Assembly: GCF_003073045.1 (NCBI RefSeq)
Contig: NC_037596.1
Coordinates: 12,025,950-12,089,949, forward strand
From: Pomacea canaliculata
Lineage: Eukaryota; Mollusca; Gastropoda; Architaenioglossa; Ampullariidae
Length of the DNA stretch: 64,000 bases
Reading direction: 5' to 3'
Both the position numbers and the translations under genes were made by a program. A model generated the notes under the pieces. The model was not told the origin of the DNA. It saw nothing but the letters and a program-made list of their open reading frames with translations, and made no database searches. This document shows, piece after piece, positions 50,355-62,445 of the stretch. The stretch's first letter is position 1; each line of letters opens with the position of its first letter.

Positions 50355-51948
50355 GTTGAAAAAGTGTCTTTGATAAAACTTTCACTCAAGTCAGGTATAG
50401 TTGGGATTAGACATTTGTAGAGTACTAGAAAGAAGACATCATTATTTTTTGGTGTTGACTTTTGAAAATGTTAGAAATTTTTTCCTTATAACATACATAG
50501 CAGAAAGGTGACTTAAAAATAATTTGTCACTTTATTAATTTAAAAAAAAAATTTTAGAGTTCTTTTGGCTGTGAGGAGTTAATTTCAATTTTCTGTCAAA
50601 ACAGGTTTACAAAAAAATGACAATCAACCATACATTCATGCACAAACACACAAGCACAAACAAAAGCTTATAACACCCAAAAGAAATTAACAGAATTTCT
50701 TGAAACAATAAAGAATAAAATGCATCTGTGTCATAAAATCTTTACATTTTCTGGGAGTGAGATGAATAAAATTTATTTCCCTGAGATGTAATTGATCTGT
50801 ATAAAGAGCAACTGAAAAGCATGAACTGGTTATATGAGATTCCTTTTTTCTCTATTTAAAATCTTGATTCATTGTAAACATTATATAACATATGCTGGTT
50901 TGTTTTATTTTTTACAATGATGGGAGTGGTAGGGAGGTGAAAACTGAAGTAGCTAGAAAAACCTGCAATAACCAGCACATACAGGTATCACATAATGTCC
51001 TGAGACGAGATCTGAACCAAGGGTCTATCATTGCAGTACTGATAAGCAAGTATTGGCAGTACACTTCTGGGCACCCCTAAATGTATGCAATTTATAAGAT
51101 TTCAAAAGCACTTTAGCTATTTAGCAGAATAAAGCATTATTGTTGTTTAATCCCCTTATAATAAAAACTGTTTCACTTTCCATTTTTCTGTGGAAGAATT
51201 TAAAGTTTCAAAAATCCTTTTTCTCATTACTGTTCTACAGTAGTAGTTAGACCAGTTTACCTCCCTTTCACTTTTGGTTAAGATCTTTGGTTCTTATGTC
51301 ATGTATCATGTGGACAATATCAACTAAATGAGCAAAAAAGAAGATAAAATAATGAGCGAAATGAAGAATACTTCAGCAAATGAATTTTAAAAAAGTGCTA
51401 TTCATAAAAAGTAAAATCTGAGTGGAGCAATATTAAAGTATAAAAGGACACTAATAGACGTTATATGAAATACGAAGACAGCTTGCACAAAGCTGATAGT
51501 AGTGTAAGGCACACACTCTTTCTCTCAAAAAATAACGTATTATTTAGCTACACACATTCACACACAGTTACTTGCAAATTTATTTTGTATTTATATAAAT
51601 TTGTGTATGATTTATGGATGGGGAAGCGATGTGCTCGCCTGCTGAGAAATGGGTGGGTGACACAGAGCATAAAAATCAATGGGCATATAAACATTACAGG
51701 GAATCTAAATCAATATAAAACTATACAGTGGGTCAGGGGATCTAGTCTAAAGAACAACTAAAGTATAGTGCACAATGACATCAGCATGCCTATGACCATA
51801 CTTCCACACAATATATCCTCCTTTCCACTGCCATAAACAGATCAGGTCTTGTCTACAAATTTATATGGGTGTTAGTGTGTGTGTGTTTTCGCATGCGCAA
51901 TCAGTAGCTTCTTGAGAAAACCTGATGCAATATAAGAAATGCTGCTTC

Positions 51949-52005
51949 TGTGGATGATGATGCTGATGGTGGTGGTGGTAGTGGTGATGGTGATAATGAT
52001 GATGA
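51949..52005 (+). repeat. GAT/GGT microsatellite
   Basis: Imperfect gatgatgctgatggtggtggtggtagtggtgatggtgataatgatgatgat. The left duplicate has only a short GAT run at the matching place (about 1133-1146), so it expanded after duplication. Confidence 0.85.
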
Positions 52006-53094
52006 TCTGAACAAGAGTATATATATATAGAATAGATAAAGATTTAAAATGTCTTTACAATTTACAATTTTACTTGACAAGATTTACAATATAAGTGATT
52101 TACTTTTCTGACAGAAATGTCGAAACAAGATCATAAGCAGGTTTCACAATTCAGATCGAACAATTTACCTCTGACCATCAAAGATAGTGCTCCAGTAATA
52201 AGATAAAGTGCCCCTTACTTCACAGTTAATGAAGAACACAGTTTATACTTAAACAAATGCAGAATAAGGCAGGTGGAATCATTGCATCACAGCAAAATAT
52301 CTCAAATCCTGAGGGCTATATTTATCAAAGCAGAGGAAGAGTGGTATACAAAGTGCAGAAAGGTCAGCCAAATTTATACAAAAAAAATACAAAAACACTC
52401 AGTTACTTTTGTTATTTCTAATCAGTCTCTGTTTAATATTTGCTCTGAAAGTATTTAAATGTCTCCAACTTGTTTAAATAAGCATTTTCTCCTGCACAGA
52501 CTGTCTTGACACATATGCTTATCATGGCATGAAATTGTAGCATCTTTTGATATTACATGCTACTTGCAAGTTTGCTTAAGTCTTTTGAATGACCATGTTC
52601 ATAGAAGCTTTTCATAAAACAATCATGAAACTCAGCCCACAGATGAAAGATTAGACGTTGAGCACATAATTTCATTCCATAAAGCCAAATTGATTAGAGT
52701 GATGTCCTCTCACTTAACTGGCTGGAGGAATCAGAGTTCTCTCATATTTTTGTTTCATCTGATGTTTTCCTCTTGTTGGATTGGTAATTGTGTGTGTTTT
52801 GACGGGCCTGCCATTGTGTGCTTGGAATGTGCTGCCTCCTTCGTCAGGGATGGGGAGTAGCTGTAGCCGAGCTACAGCTACTGTAGCTGGCTACAAATTT
52901 TGTAGCTTGTAGCTTAGCCGGCTACAAATTTAAAAAAAGTAGCTTTTAGCCGTAGCTACATTTTAGAAAGTAGCGGTCAAAAAGTAGCTTGGCTACATGT
53001 TGGCTACTTTCACGACCATTCGTCGACAGCGTGTCAGCAAGACGACGACAGCCACTGCTCTCACTGCTCGGTGTGTTGACAGCTAGACACCCAC

Positions 53095-53322
53095 GTGTCT
53101 CGAACGCTCAGTAACCGGAAATACTGTGTCGTCCATGTGCGGTTAAGCGGTATTTTGTTTCATTTGAAAAAACGAAGATGGACGTACCCATCAATTTCCA
53201 GCTTTATTGAATTTTTTACATTTTGCCAAGCCACAAAATGTGGCTCTATGTTTTCAAATGCAAGAATTGTTGAGAGATTGTTCAGTCTGGCAGGACTTAT
53301 CATGACAAAGCTGCCGCACTAG
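53095..53322 (+). pseudogene. hAT transposase C-terminal (dimerisation) remnant
   Basis: A 75-codon frame ends in CGSMFSNARIVERLFSLAG then LIMTKLPH and a stop. 'S.A..ERLFSxAGLI.T' is the signature of the hAT family C-terminal dimerisation domain. The catalytic region is missing between it and the element's left end, only about 250 bp upstream. This explains the outer hAT. Confidence 0.75.
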
Positions 53323-54838
53323 GGGGACAGACAGCAACTTCGAGGCCAAAGTTCTGGTCAAATTCAATTCCCATGGAGGACTAAAAGAATGTAGATTTGT
53401 TATTAAGGTTACGGTACACTCCAAAATTAAATCCATAATTTTAAATATCTTTAAGGGTTTTTAAATATAGGAGTAACAAAATAAACATAAATATAGCACT
53501 TTCTAAAACTGTTTTTGTGGTACCTTAAAGTGAAAATTGTGACTTTTAATCAACGTTTTTGTTTCAAAACGTACAAGCATTTTTAAAAACAAATTTACAA
53601 AATACCATAAGTTCATAATACCAAAGGTTTTGGGTTTTTTGTAAAACTTAGAGGCATGATAAGAAACTGATGCATAAGGCGTTTTGATATCTCAAGATTT
53701 CTAGGAGACAGGCCTGACGAGAGGGGGGACAGGGGGGTCTAGTGTACCCGGGGCCCGCGGCTGTCAAGGGGGCCCGGCCCTTGGTCATGGATTTTTTTTC
53801 TTCTTCTCCTTTTCTTTTCTTTTTAAAAGAAAGGTCTAAGGACAGAACACCCAAGTAATTACACATGCAGAAAGTTGAGTTTCAAGTCTGTAGAATACAA
53901 TTTCGGGGTGCTGGGGCCTGTCTGAGAAGTGTAGTCAGCGGGTATCATATTCTCGCTGGACAAGCCAGAGAGGTGACGGCGCTGGACACTGAAGATTTTA
54001 TCGCGTGTGAAAACCGCCTGAAGAACCGTTGGTGCCATAGATTGCTGCTACAGGTGCCACTACCGGGAGGGTGGGGTGGAGGAGGGCGGCGGGCCTGCAA
54101 GCAAAATCGGGAACTTAACAGTGGAGATCAGGCAGGTATGTTACTGATGTGTGGCCACTCTGTGAACCAACATGGTGTGGGCCCGCCCCTGCGCTGCAGC
54201 CTGTAAGCGAGAGACATCAAGGCTGCTTTTTTTCGTAGTTACTAAGCAACACTGAGACTTTTTTTAACCGGATCTCCATCAACCAAACAAATCACACTAC
54301 ATTAGTCCTACACAGTAGATCCCTGATACAATGAGACTATCTCTTATCTGTAATACTATCGCAGCCAGCAAAATAGAACACATTATGCACACATTTTAAA
54401 CACTGCCTTGTCCCGCAAATTTTAGGTTTATAAATGATCACGGTGGTGTCGCGGGAATTTGGAGCTAGAGAGGATGATAAAGAGGAGGCAGCAAATGAGG
54501 AAAGGTAGCAAGACAGTGACATATATCAACGCACGGTTGGGTGGATGGCCCGGTAAAGGTAAAGGGAGAGCCGTTGAATGTCAGCCGGAAAGGGAGGCAC
54601 TCTGACTACTGTAAACTAAAGGTGTGGGACCAATCGCACGACCTCCGCGATGTACCGAGCATCGCCCTGTAATAAACACATCGGCCTCCGACCTTTTTTG
54701 CTCTTTGCCGACAAAGTCCCGTAATAAAAGGAGATACTGATCTACCCACCCATCCGTCCTCCAAAGCACCTTCATGGAAATCTTTCTTATTGTGCGCTAG
54801 TTTCTTTCAAGGAAGCTGTCATATATGATGCTGTAGTA

Positions 54839-54898
54839 CAGTCAAATCTCGCTACTTATGCCACCTACCGGGACTGAGCAAAGTGGCATAGTAGCGAG
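54839..54898 (+). mobile_element. pogo/Tigger-like transposon end with 16-bp hairpin
   Basis: After a TA dinucleotide the sequence reads CAGTCAAATCTCGCTAC, like Tigger termini. CTCGCTAC-T-TATGCCAC (54848-54864) pairs perfectly with GTGGCATAGTAGCGAG (54883-54898), except for one bulged T. I did not find the other terminus, so this may be a truncated end or a small MITE. It may relate to the transposase fragment at 37 kb. Confidence 0.45.
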
Positions 54899-56042
54899 GG
54901 TTCGTACAAACGGCTTTATTTGCTCTAAGTTACTTGTAGTCTATGCTCCAAGAATCGTCGCTTTCGCTCCTGTCATCCTCTCATTCTCCCCCTCGCCTGT
55001 CTTCAAATCAACCAACCAGCCTCCCAAACACAAATCACGCGCACCTGCACCTGTCGCTAGTCGACTCTGTTACGAAAAATAGTATCTTAGTTGACGGGCC
55101 TTGGCGGAACGGTGGCGATGTCAATGGTCAGGGCGTACTGCGGTCCTAATTTTTTTATATATTTTTTTAATATTTTTTTTTATTTTGTAATTTTTGCATT
55201 TTTAGAAGACGGATCTATAAAAAAAGGCTGGGGTAGACCGAGTGTGGTCGTATATTCGATTTTTTTCTGAGTGGAAGTAAGAGAATGTAAGTAGCTCTGT
55301 GGTGGCAGTCCGCTGATTATGGGTTTATAACGTTGAGTTTTGAACAATGAAATAAATACTGAGAATATTACAGTTGGCCGCTGTAACGTGTTCTATTCCC
55401 TCTTGTTCAACGGATGACTGAACGTGACTTTGTAACAGGAAAGGTTGACACCGCAGATTTTCAGATCTTAAACGAGCCAGAGTTACCGCGACGGTCGTGA
55501 CAGACTCCTCACTCTCCCTCGTCACGATGACTGGTCACCCGGCCAGCCGACCACCCCCCTCGCCAGCTCCCACCTCCATGCTGTGCGTGCTATGTTCCAT
55601 CCCCCCTAACTGCGATGTCCCACAAGCTACCATACAGTATAGTAAATTTCGGAGTTTATTGGCAAAAATAGCATTTGACAAGGCAGGAACATCGTGTCAA
55701 TGAGAGTGACTAGCGTCTCAAATGACTGACAATGGAATGAAGTTTGTGAGAAAAGCTCATAAAGTTTTAGTCAGCAAGTGTAAAATGACAATATTAGTAC
55801 TGTATAACTTTGTCTATGAACTATCACGATTCAGCTAAACATATGCTAAACATTTCTATTTTCTGTCATTTATTACAAAACCTTCTAATTCCTTAAGGAT
55901 ATTAAAAAAGTATAAAACTTACTAGATAACTAGTCTTAAAACAGTTGCTTTGTCTTCTAAAGACTCAGCGGTATCTTTCAGGCTAGTGACTGATGGCGGT
56001 TGGAAGTCGACCGAAGGTTTATTGCTTTGTAAAAAGTTGGAT

Positions 56043-56353
56043 AGCGGCCCGGTGGCACAACGCGTTAGCGCTGTTAGCGCCTGATCACCAATACAGTGAA
56101 GGTTGGGCTCCCTGAGTTCCTTCTCCGGCTCGGGCATGTTTCTTCTCTCTGTCACGTGCACCTGTTTACAGGGCGGCTGCTCTCCGCAAGGACGTCCCAA
56201 AGCCCGGCTGAAAAAGGAGGAGGGTTGGGGCGTGGGGCACAGCACCCCCACCCGTAAAAACAATCCTTGCTACTAAAACATCGACATACAGTTAAGACTG
56301 TCGTCGATGGCCTATGCCCCAGGAAGGGGTGAATGGGCATAATAAATAAAAAT
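56043..56353 (+). mobile_element. SINE-2, tRNA-derived, with 12-bp target duplication
   Basis: It begins AGCGGCCCGGTGGCACAACG (A-box-like), has GTTGGGCTCC about 60 bp on (B-box-like), and ends in an AATAAATAAAAAT tail. It is flanked by a perfect direct repeat AAAAAGTTGGAT (56031-56042 and 56354-56365). About 311 bp, apparently complete. The intact duplication implies a fairly recent insertion. It sits within the inner hAT. Confidence 0.9.
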
Positions 56354-56976
56354 AAAAAGTTGGATGAATTCAAAATTTCTGCTTTAAAGAGTCTGAAGGC
56401 GAGCAGTTCAGTTCAGAATATCTGTTTACTTAACAGCATGCCGTGTGTGTAGTTATTGTGTGTGTATGATGCGCGCGTGCGTGCGTTTTGCTAAAGGAAT
56501 AATATAGGATAGGGACTTTCGATAGGTGCTGCGTTTTGTTATGTTAAGATTGATAAAAAGATAACTGATGTGCTCTGCTGTTCGTCGCAGCAACAACTTT
56601 TTTACTGAGTTATTAACGACACTCGATGAAGAACTTGTTTAAGGCATTACTTTTTCGGTTCTTGTCCTCTTTCCATGTAAGAAGTATAAATCCTTACACA
56701 TAGAACATTTCCTTGCACGTCAGTGAGCTAGTAAAAGCGCAGCATCTTAAGAACAAAAGGCGATGTGATATCTAAGCCGTTTTCTAATCTTCGAGGTTTT
56801 TCGACACGCTGCTGACGTAACAGTCCTTACGAAAGGGGGGGTGTCTGTGGAGCGGGGCTACAAGTCTGATCCTTTAACATCATTTGTACTCATTTACTAA
56901 CAATCTTTAAATGTCAAGTAGTGAGTAGATACAGTGCCACTTGTCCTCCTGTTTGCAGTCTATATTTCGTACTGAA

Positions 56977-58289
56977 TGTCACGGATAAGTCCTGCCTCCT
57001 TTGTTTTTTTATTTGGTTTTTTTTGTGGCAATTGCGCCTGATTTTGGGTGAAAGCGAAATGGAGGGGGGAGCGGGGTGGCGTCAGCCAGCCCGTGGTGGT
57101 GTGCCCCTCTGCGATGGAGCAGCACGGCGTAATTTTAGTTGACGGTATATAGAGCTCCGTGAACCCCACGTGGAAGTTTCGGACCTCACATGGCGGGCTG
57201 AAAGATATGCGACACCTGGTCAGGGGACCTGGGGGTGAAGATTTAAGGCGACCGTAGCGTCGGTCGGGGGGGGGGAGGGAGAAACGAGTAACAAGAGGAA
57301 GTATCGAGCAGTCGAGTTGAGGGGGGGGGAAGAGAGACTCGAGAAGCTGATTGATACAGCGGGCGGCTGTTAATTGTGTTAATTGTGATGGGAGTGTATT
57401 GATGACGGACTTTGCTGTACCGTGTTTGCTACGGAGCCGCTCTGTTGTGTTTTGGGGATTCGCAACTTCAGTAGAACTGTCTGCTGAAGGTCCTCGCGAA
57501 TCTGCTAACTGGGAGGTGACATCAGCCGAGCTGAGAAGTTTCCAGAGAAGAACAACCGAGCGAACGACTATAGGCGGGCCGCATCTCATCACAGCTGGGG
57601 AGTGGTCGTAGCAAGTGGGCTCCACTGCTCGTTACTTACAAACGATCGACGACACCGACCGCGTGGAGGGCCGTCGCTGTCGTCTTTAAAATAAGTCGTG
57701 CATGGAGTGTTGAGGACAGCTGACGATTTGATTTGTCCGCTGATGCGACAACTCAAAGTAAGACTTTTGCCTTTTGGGTTTCTCCTCCAAGAGAGAGAGG
57801 AGAGGGGGAAGGTCGTACCCCCCATTGTTTTATCTCCACCGTCAACGTAGAGGGAGAATAAGACGGTTTACACGGACTGTGTGTATGTGTTTGATGAACA
57901 TTTAATTTGAGTACACGGACTGTGTGTAGTGTTTGATGAACAATTTATGAGCACAACGGACATGCTGGTGGCTAGGAAGGTGCTCGGGAGAGACTATCGT
58001 TAGATGTGGATTGAAACGGACATGTGTATGAGAACTGTTGTAGCAGCCTGCGCGCTGCCGTAGTGTCGGTGTTGAACCAACCTAGGATGTAACTTTCTGA
58101 TTTAGAACGGATACAGTGAACTTGTGCTGTATGGTTTAATTTGACCTGCTGGAAATTCTTGTATTACAATTAGTTTTTTAGTATTTTTTTCTTTTTGGTG
58201 TATAATAAATAAACAAAACGTCTCAATCTCAAGTGAATCTCTTGTCGTTCTTCGTAAGAATGCGCAATGTCCGACTACCGGTCGTGACA
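56977..58289 (+). mobile_element. Solo LTR of an LTR retrotransposon (Gypsy-like, tentative)
   Basis: It starts TGTCACG and ends CGTGACA (7-bp inverted ends, TG...CA) and is flanked by a perfect 5-bp duplication CTGAA (56972-56976 and 58290-58294). A poly(A) signal AATAAA lies near 58205, about 85 bp before the end. At 1313 bp it is long. No internal coding part or second LTR is present, so it is a recombination product: a fossil with no genes. Perfect ends and target duplication suggest a young or moderate age. Family is a guess from end structure. Confidence 0.82.
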
Positions 58290-59821
58290 CTGAATGAAGT
58301 GTAGATATTGAGATTCGAAATTGTAAACATACATTATATACTGGGGAAATAATTTACGATTACAAGTACAAGGGGCCCGGAGAGGTCGTCTGTCCTGTGG
58401 GGCTCCGGGCTGGCTCTCGGCGGCCCTGCTAGGAGATATATAAAATCAGACATGGTACCCCCCCGACTCAGTGGTGAATGTGGCAATTAATATTTAGAAA
58501 ATATTTAGAAAATTTAATTTTATCAAAAGTAATGTTTATACCATATTCTCAAAATGCATCACTTTGTAGCTTATGCATTTCTAAACAAAATTGCAAAAAT
58601 TTACTGCTGTAGAACAAGCCAATCTTGAGAAATATGTTTTTATAGTTTAGGACTGGATGTCAAAAACGACAAACAGAGAAATTCAAGCTTAAAGATTTAA
58701 AATAAATATATCTTGTATCAGATCATTTTTGAAAAATATATTTCAGTGTTTATATGCTACACTTGACATCCTACTATATAATTAAAGTCTATTCTAGTAT
58801 GCCAGGACTATACTTTACACCCTATCAGCTTTTGGAAACAATTAGTTTGTGTTCTTTTCTTTGTTTTCAGTGTCAGTGTTAGAAAAAAATGCCTTATGAT
58901 CTGCTTGCCTAAATTAGATTAAGCAGTGTTTACTTATATTCCATGCAAACTCATTTATTCAATGGTCTGTTGTTCATTGTCACAGTATTGATAAGAGGTT
59001 GACATTTTTCATCACCACATAACCTAACTTATTGAAAATTCCACCAGGTACCTGATACTTAAGCATCTGTTTAGGTTTTCATTTCTAAGTAATAGGGAAC
59101 AAATAGTTATAGAAAACAAATGTTTATCGGAAAACTTATATAATTTCTTTTGTCACTAAAAACAGGATGAGGAAAAAGATCCAGAAATGTTTAATATAAA
59201 TCGTAAAATACGTGAACTTATTGTGTGAAAAAAGGCCGGGGAGGAAGGGGGCAAGGAAGATGATGAAAGCATTTATGATTCACTAAATAAAATTGTCGGT
59301 ATATCGCAGTTCTCTCGTTCATTATTATAATATAAAACTTTGTAAAGCAAGTAATAGTGTTTAGTGTGTATGTTTGATATTTGTGCATGTTGCTACAGCT
59401 AACTTGTTATAACATCACGCTTTTAAAAGTAGCCAAAAGAAGCCAAAAGAAGCTGGCTACATTTTAAAAGTAGCCCAAAGTAGCTGGCTACTTTTTGGAA
59501 AATTGTAGCTGTAGTGTAGCCGGCTACATTTTGAACAAAAGTAGCTGTAGCCTAGCCGGCTACAAATTAAAAGTAGCTTGCCCATCCCTGTCCTTCGTGT
59601 TGTTGTCTTCGGTTCTTTGATATTTAGACTGCGAGTTGCTGTTTGTGCTGTGTGCGGACGCTGCCCTGTGGTGTGGGACTCAGTCTGCTGAACACCCGGC
59701 ATTTTGTCATCTTATTTTGTCATCATCTTATTTTGACATCACATCACCTTCTACACCTTCTGTCATTTGTCAAGCACCTTGATATGTCTGCAAGTCAGGA
59801 TTAGGCGCTATACAAGGGAAC

Positions 59822-59822
59822 G

Positions 59823-59867
<45 letters not shown>

Positions 59868-59886
59868 TATTACTATTATTATTATA
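59822..59886 (+). repeat. (CAT)n/(TTA)n microsatellite tail of SINE-1
   Basis: About fifteen ATC/CAT units followed by ATT repeats end the SINE-1 element. The minus-strand copy near 41250 instead ends in TTTA repeats, so tails differ between copies. Confidence 0.85.
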
Positions 59887-60309
59887 CACTACAGTGTCAC
59901 CCATGTTTATTGGACACAAACATAATAATTATAATAATAAAATTATTATTATTTAAATGTATATCATACTTGATTATCAAGCCATTAATGCATCTGTAAA
60001 AGAGTAAAAAGATATGCACTTATATCACCAATATCTCTACTTACTATCAGAAACTTCTGCATCACAAATGACTGTAATCAACTAAAACTTTTCCCATGCC
60101 ATAAAACTTTAGAGGTCATCAGATTTTAATCAAAATGAGCCATAACATCTTTAATGACAATCACATTCAGTTGAATTGTTATTTGCTCATATATCTTTTA
60201 CTGAAAGTAAGCTTTCTTTTTCAATTGTTTGTCATAGTCAATGGTTTCAGGTGCATTTGAGCATGTTTGTGTTTGTATGTACTATTTGCATTTAAATGTG
60301 ATCTTAAAG

Positions 60310-61610
60310 TAGGTGGACCATCCATCTATTCACGGATGCTTTACTTTAGGTGTTCTCAGGCTTTTCTGGAATTACTTTACATAAAAGAATATTAACTTTA
60401 CTTTTATATTTTATCATAACATACACTTATAAACAACTTACATGTTGCACATTATATTTATCTTTACATAGATACTTGCAATCAAGGTAACTTTTAAACG
60501 TTCCGTCTTTTCAGGTTAAAGAGACATGTCACAGTTATAATTGCCATCACACATAAACATACACGGGTCGTGGGCACAATGATTATTTCTTTTTTCTGTT
60601 GAAAACACATCTACAAATCAAAGGATATACAGTGTATGAAAAACAGAGACATAATAAATTGATTTTACATATATTTTCTATGCTTTTTCAAAACATGAAA
60701 CACGCAGTTCAGAATAAGATATGAGTACAGGTCTTAAACTGCTTAGGATTGGCTTGTCGCATGTCTCTAATTTTAGTTTCAAGTTTCATCTAAATTCATG
60801 CACAAATTATTTATTTCATATCAAAAAAACATACAATAAGGATTTCAGTGTTTAGTCTTAAAGTGAAAGTTAGTATATTTTATTATTTCCATGTGTGTGT
60901 GCATGCAAGCAAGTTTTTTAAGTGTGTGTGTGTGTGCATTATGCATGATGAATTACTTCTACCAAACACCTGATGCAATAAAAAAAATTATAATAAACAT
61001 CATGATTATTATTTTTTTTACATTGTGTACTTTGAGTTTATGTTAATACATTAAGATCTCACTCACTATTACTATTTTGTTAGACAGCATATGCTGGTGG
61101 TCAGTGCGCTGGACTGCGAAGGGTGTGGTCATTGGTTCTGTGGCCGGAAAGCTTCTGGCAACCCAGCAGGTGATCTGCAGGTATGAGCAGCTGATCTATC
61201 AAAGAAAGCAAGACATCAGCAAAAGGGTGTTTGGCTTCTTAGCATGACATGTCCTTAACACATTTGACCACTTCCATTGGCCATAGTTTCAGTACACTTC
61301 AGTACACTGTCCCTATACCTTTTTAAGTGCATTATTTAAATTGAAAATGCCCAAAAATGTTTTCGTTGAAATATTTAAGGGAACGTTTTTATTGTCATTA
61401 AATCTGTCAGTGTGGTTCATCCATCCATTAGATTTTCTGTCAGTTTGCGAACAGGTGCTTGTAAAGACTAGGATTTTGTAGTTCAATTCAACAGTACTCC
61501 AACTAAAGGATGTTATGACCCATTGTATACATAACAAAAATAACTCATCTTTGTCAAAGGCAATTTCTTTCCTGTTATTAATGATTATATGACAATAAAA
61601 TTTCTGATAC
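60310..61610. other. Insertion unique to the right duplicate, with tRNA-like SINE head
   Basis: This block separates sequence that is nearly contiguous in the left copy (about 2776-2945). Near 61088-61145 TGGTGGTCAGTGCGCTGGAC and, about 30 bp later, TTGGTTCTGTGGCC resemble Pol III A and B boxes, suggesting a SINE fragment. The rest is AT-rich with no recognised gene. No end repeats were found. Confidence 0.4.
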
Positions 61611-62445
61611 AACAATATGTGTACTATATTTGCTCTTTAGCAGTGAATGGTATTGAGACATTTGTATTTCTCTTTGTTTGTGAGTGTACATGAATGTCCC
61701 AGTAAATGAATGAATAAGTGAGTAAAAAGAATTTAAGTAACCTAAGTGAACTCACCCAAAACAGAAATAAAATTTATTAACATTCAATATTTCCCTCCAA
61801 CTCTAATTCACAATTAGTTGTTTTGGGAGGTAAATGTGGTGTTAATTATTAAAATTATATTTGCTGTTTTTCACAAGAAAGATTACTAAAGTTTTCTTGT
61901 CATGCAATCCGCGTATGTTGCTGTATTTCAATGCTTGCTGCCACTTTGCTTTATGAGATCACACACACACAGGAAGCTAATGTATCCTCTGGTACTTGTA
62001 GCCGGAAGATTTGAGATGAACAAGGTTCCTTGTTCATTCCTATACAAGTTAAAGTCTGCAGAGCTATTTGCGGAAAATATGATTAAGAGGATCCCATATA
62101 CATTTAACTAAAATTTACTGAAAGATCAGAGGATTAGAAAGCTAGGCTGTTGGCCGAAAGTCCGGTTGTAAATCTTAACAAATCTTATCATAGATTGACA
62201 GGTCTTCTACAGCTTGGAAATACCATCAAGCTTACTATTGACATTTCTGCTACAACTGCAGTTTGTGGCTTTAGCAACTTAAGTATCTTAGCTTGTGAAA
62301 AATTTAACAATCATATCTGTTACCATATTACATTAAAATGAGTGCTAGTTAGGAAAGATTTCTGAAACTAATAATTCGCAGAATACTGATATTTCTATTT
62401 AATGATTTCCTTGACAGCTTCCCTCTGGAACAGAGATAAGAGATA

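Larger units (their letters stand above)
53709..58428 (+). mobile_element. Inner hAT-superfamily transposon inserted in the outer hAT
   Basis: Termini CAGGCCTGACGAGAG (left) and, inverted, CAGGGCCGCCGAGAG (right), flanked by a perfect 8-bp duplication CTAGGAGA (53701-53708 and 58429-58436). The ends are G-rich, with GGGGCCCG-type subterminal sequence. No transposase was recognised inside, so it is probably non-autonomous. It carries a SINE, a pogo-like terminus and a solo LTR, which account for about a third of its length. Confidence 0.9.
52845..59590 (+). mobile_element. Outer hAT-superfamily DNA transposon
   Basis: Ends are CAGGGATGGGGAGTAGCTG and, inverted at the right, CAGGGATGGGCAAGCTAC, flanked by a perfect 8-bp target duplication TCCTTCGT (52837-52844 and 59591-59598). 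An 8-bp duplication and CAGGG-type termini are typical of hAT. Both ends carry dense subterminal GTAGC/GCTAC repeats (52857-53005 and 59430-59580), probable transposase binding sites. Without the inner element it is about 2.0 kb. It retains only a C-terminal transposase remnant, so it was non-autonomous or is internally deleted. Confidence 0.92.
52690..59886 (+). mobile_element. SINE-1 copy, split by a hAT transposon
   Basis: The left part (52690-52844) begins TTGATTAGAGTGATGTCC and the right part (59591-59886) ends in caagcaccttgatatgtctg, ggcgctatacaag and a (CAT)n/(TTA)n tail. Together they give about 450 bp, colinear with the minus-strand copy at 41820-41245. Its absence from the left segmental duplicate defines the insertion site. 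No clear target duplication is visible. The 5' part has weak A- and B-box-like motifs; the LINE partner is unknown. Confidence 0.7.
50355..62445. repeat. Segmental duplication, right copy, with later insertions
   Basis: Matches bases 1-3826 in the same direction. It is longer because of at least two insertions absent from the left copy: the nested transposon block 52690-59886, breaking 'ccaaa/cactacag' (intact near 2282 as 'ccaaacactacag'), and about 1.3 kb at 60310-61610. Many substitutions and indels separate the copies, so the duplication is old, while the insertions postdate it or were lost from the left copy. Its position suggests it lies 3' of another receptor gene beyond 64000. Confidence 0.8.

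Noticed and set aside
55441-55502. Second 'cggtcgtgaca' resembling the solo LTR end
   Set aside because: Only an 11-base match, with no upstream LTR similarity or target duplication; probably coincidence.
55922-56263. 113-codon minus-strand frame with cysteines
   Set aside because: Overlaps SINE-2 and its flank; no splice or domain support.
56960-57625. 221-codon minus-strand frame, the longest in the window
   Set aside because: Lies almost entirely inside the solo LTR, is proline/serine-rich from GC-rich sequence, overlaps open frames on the other strand and has no domain.
59822-59868. Regular short repeats considered as a CRISPR-like array
   Set aside because: Pure trinucleotide microsatellite at a SINE tail, with no spacers; the genome is eukaryotic.
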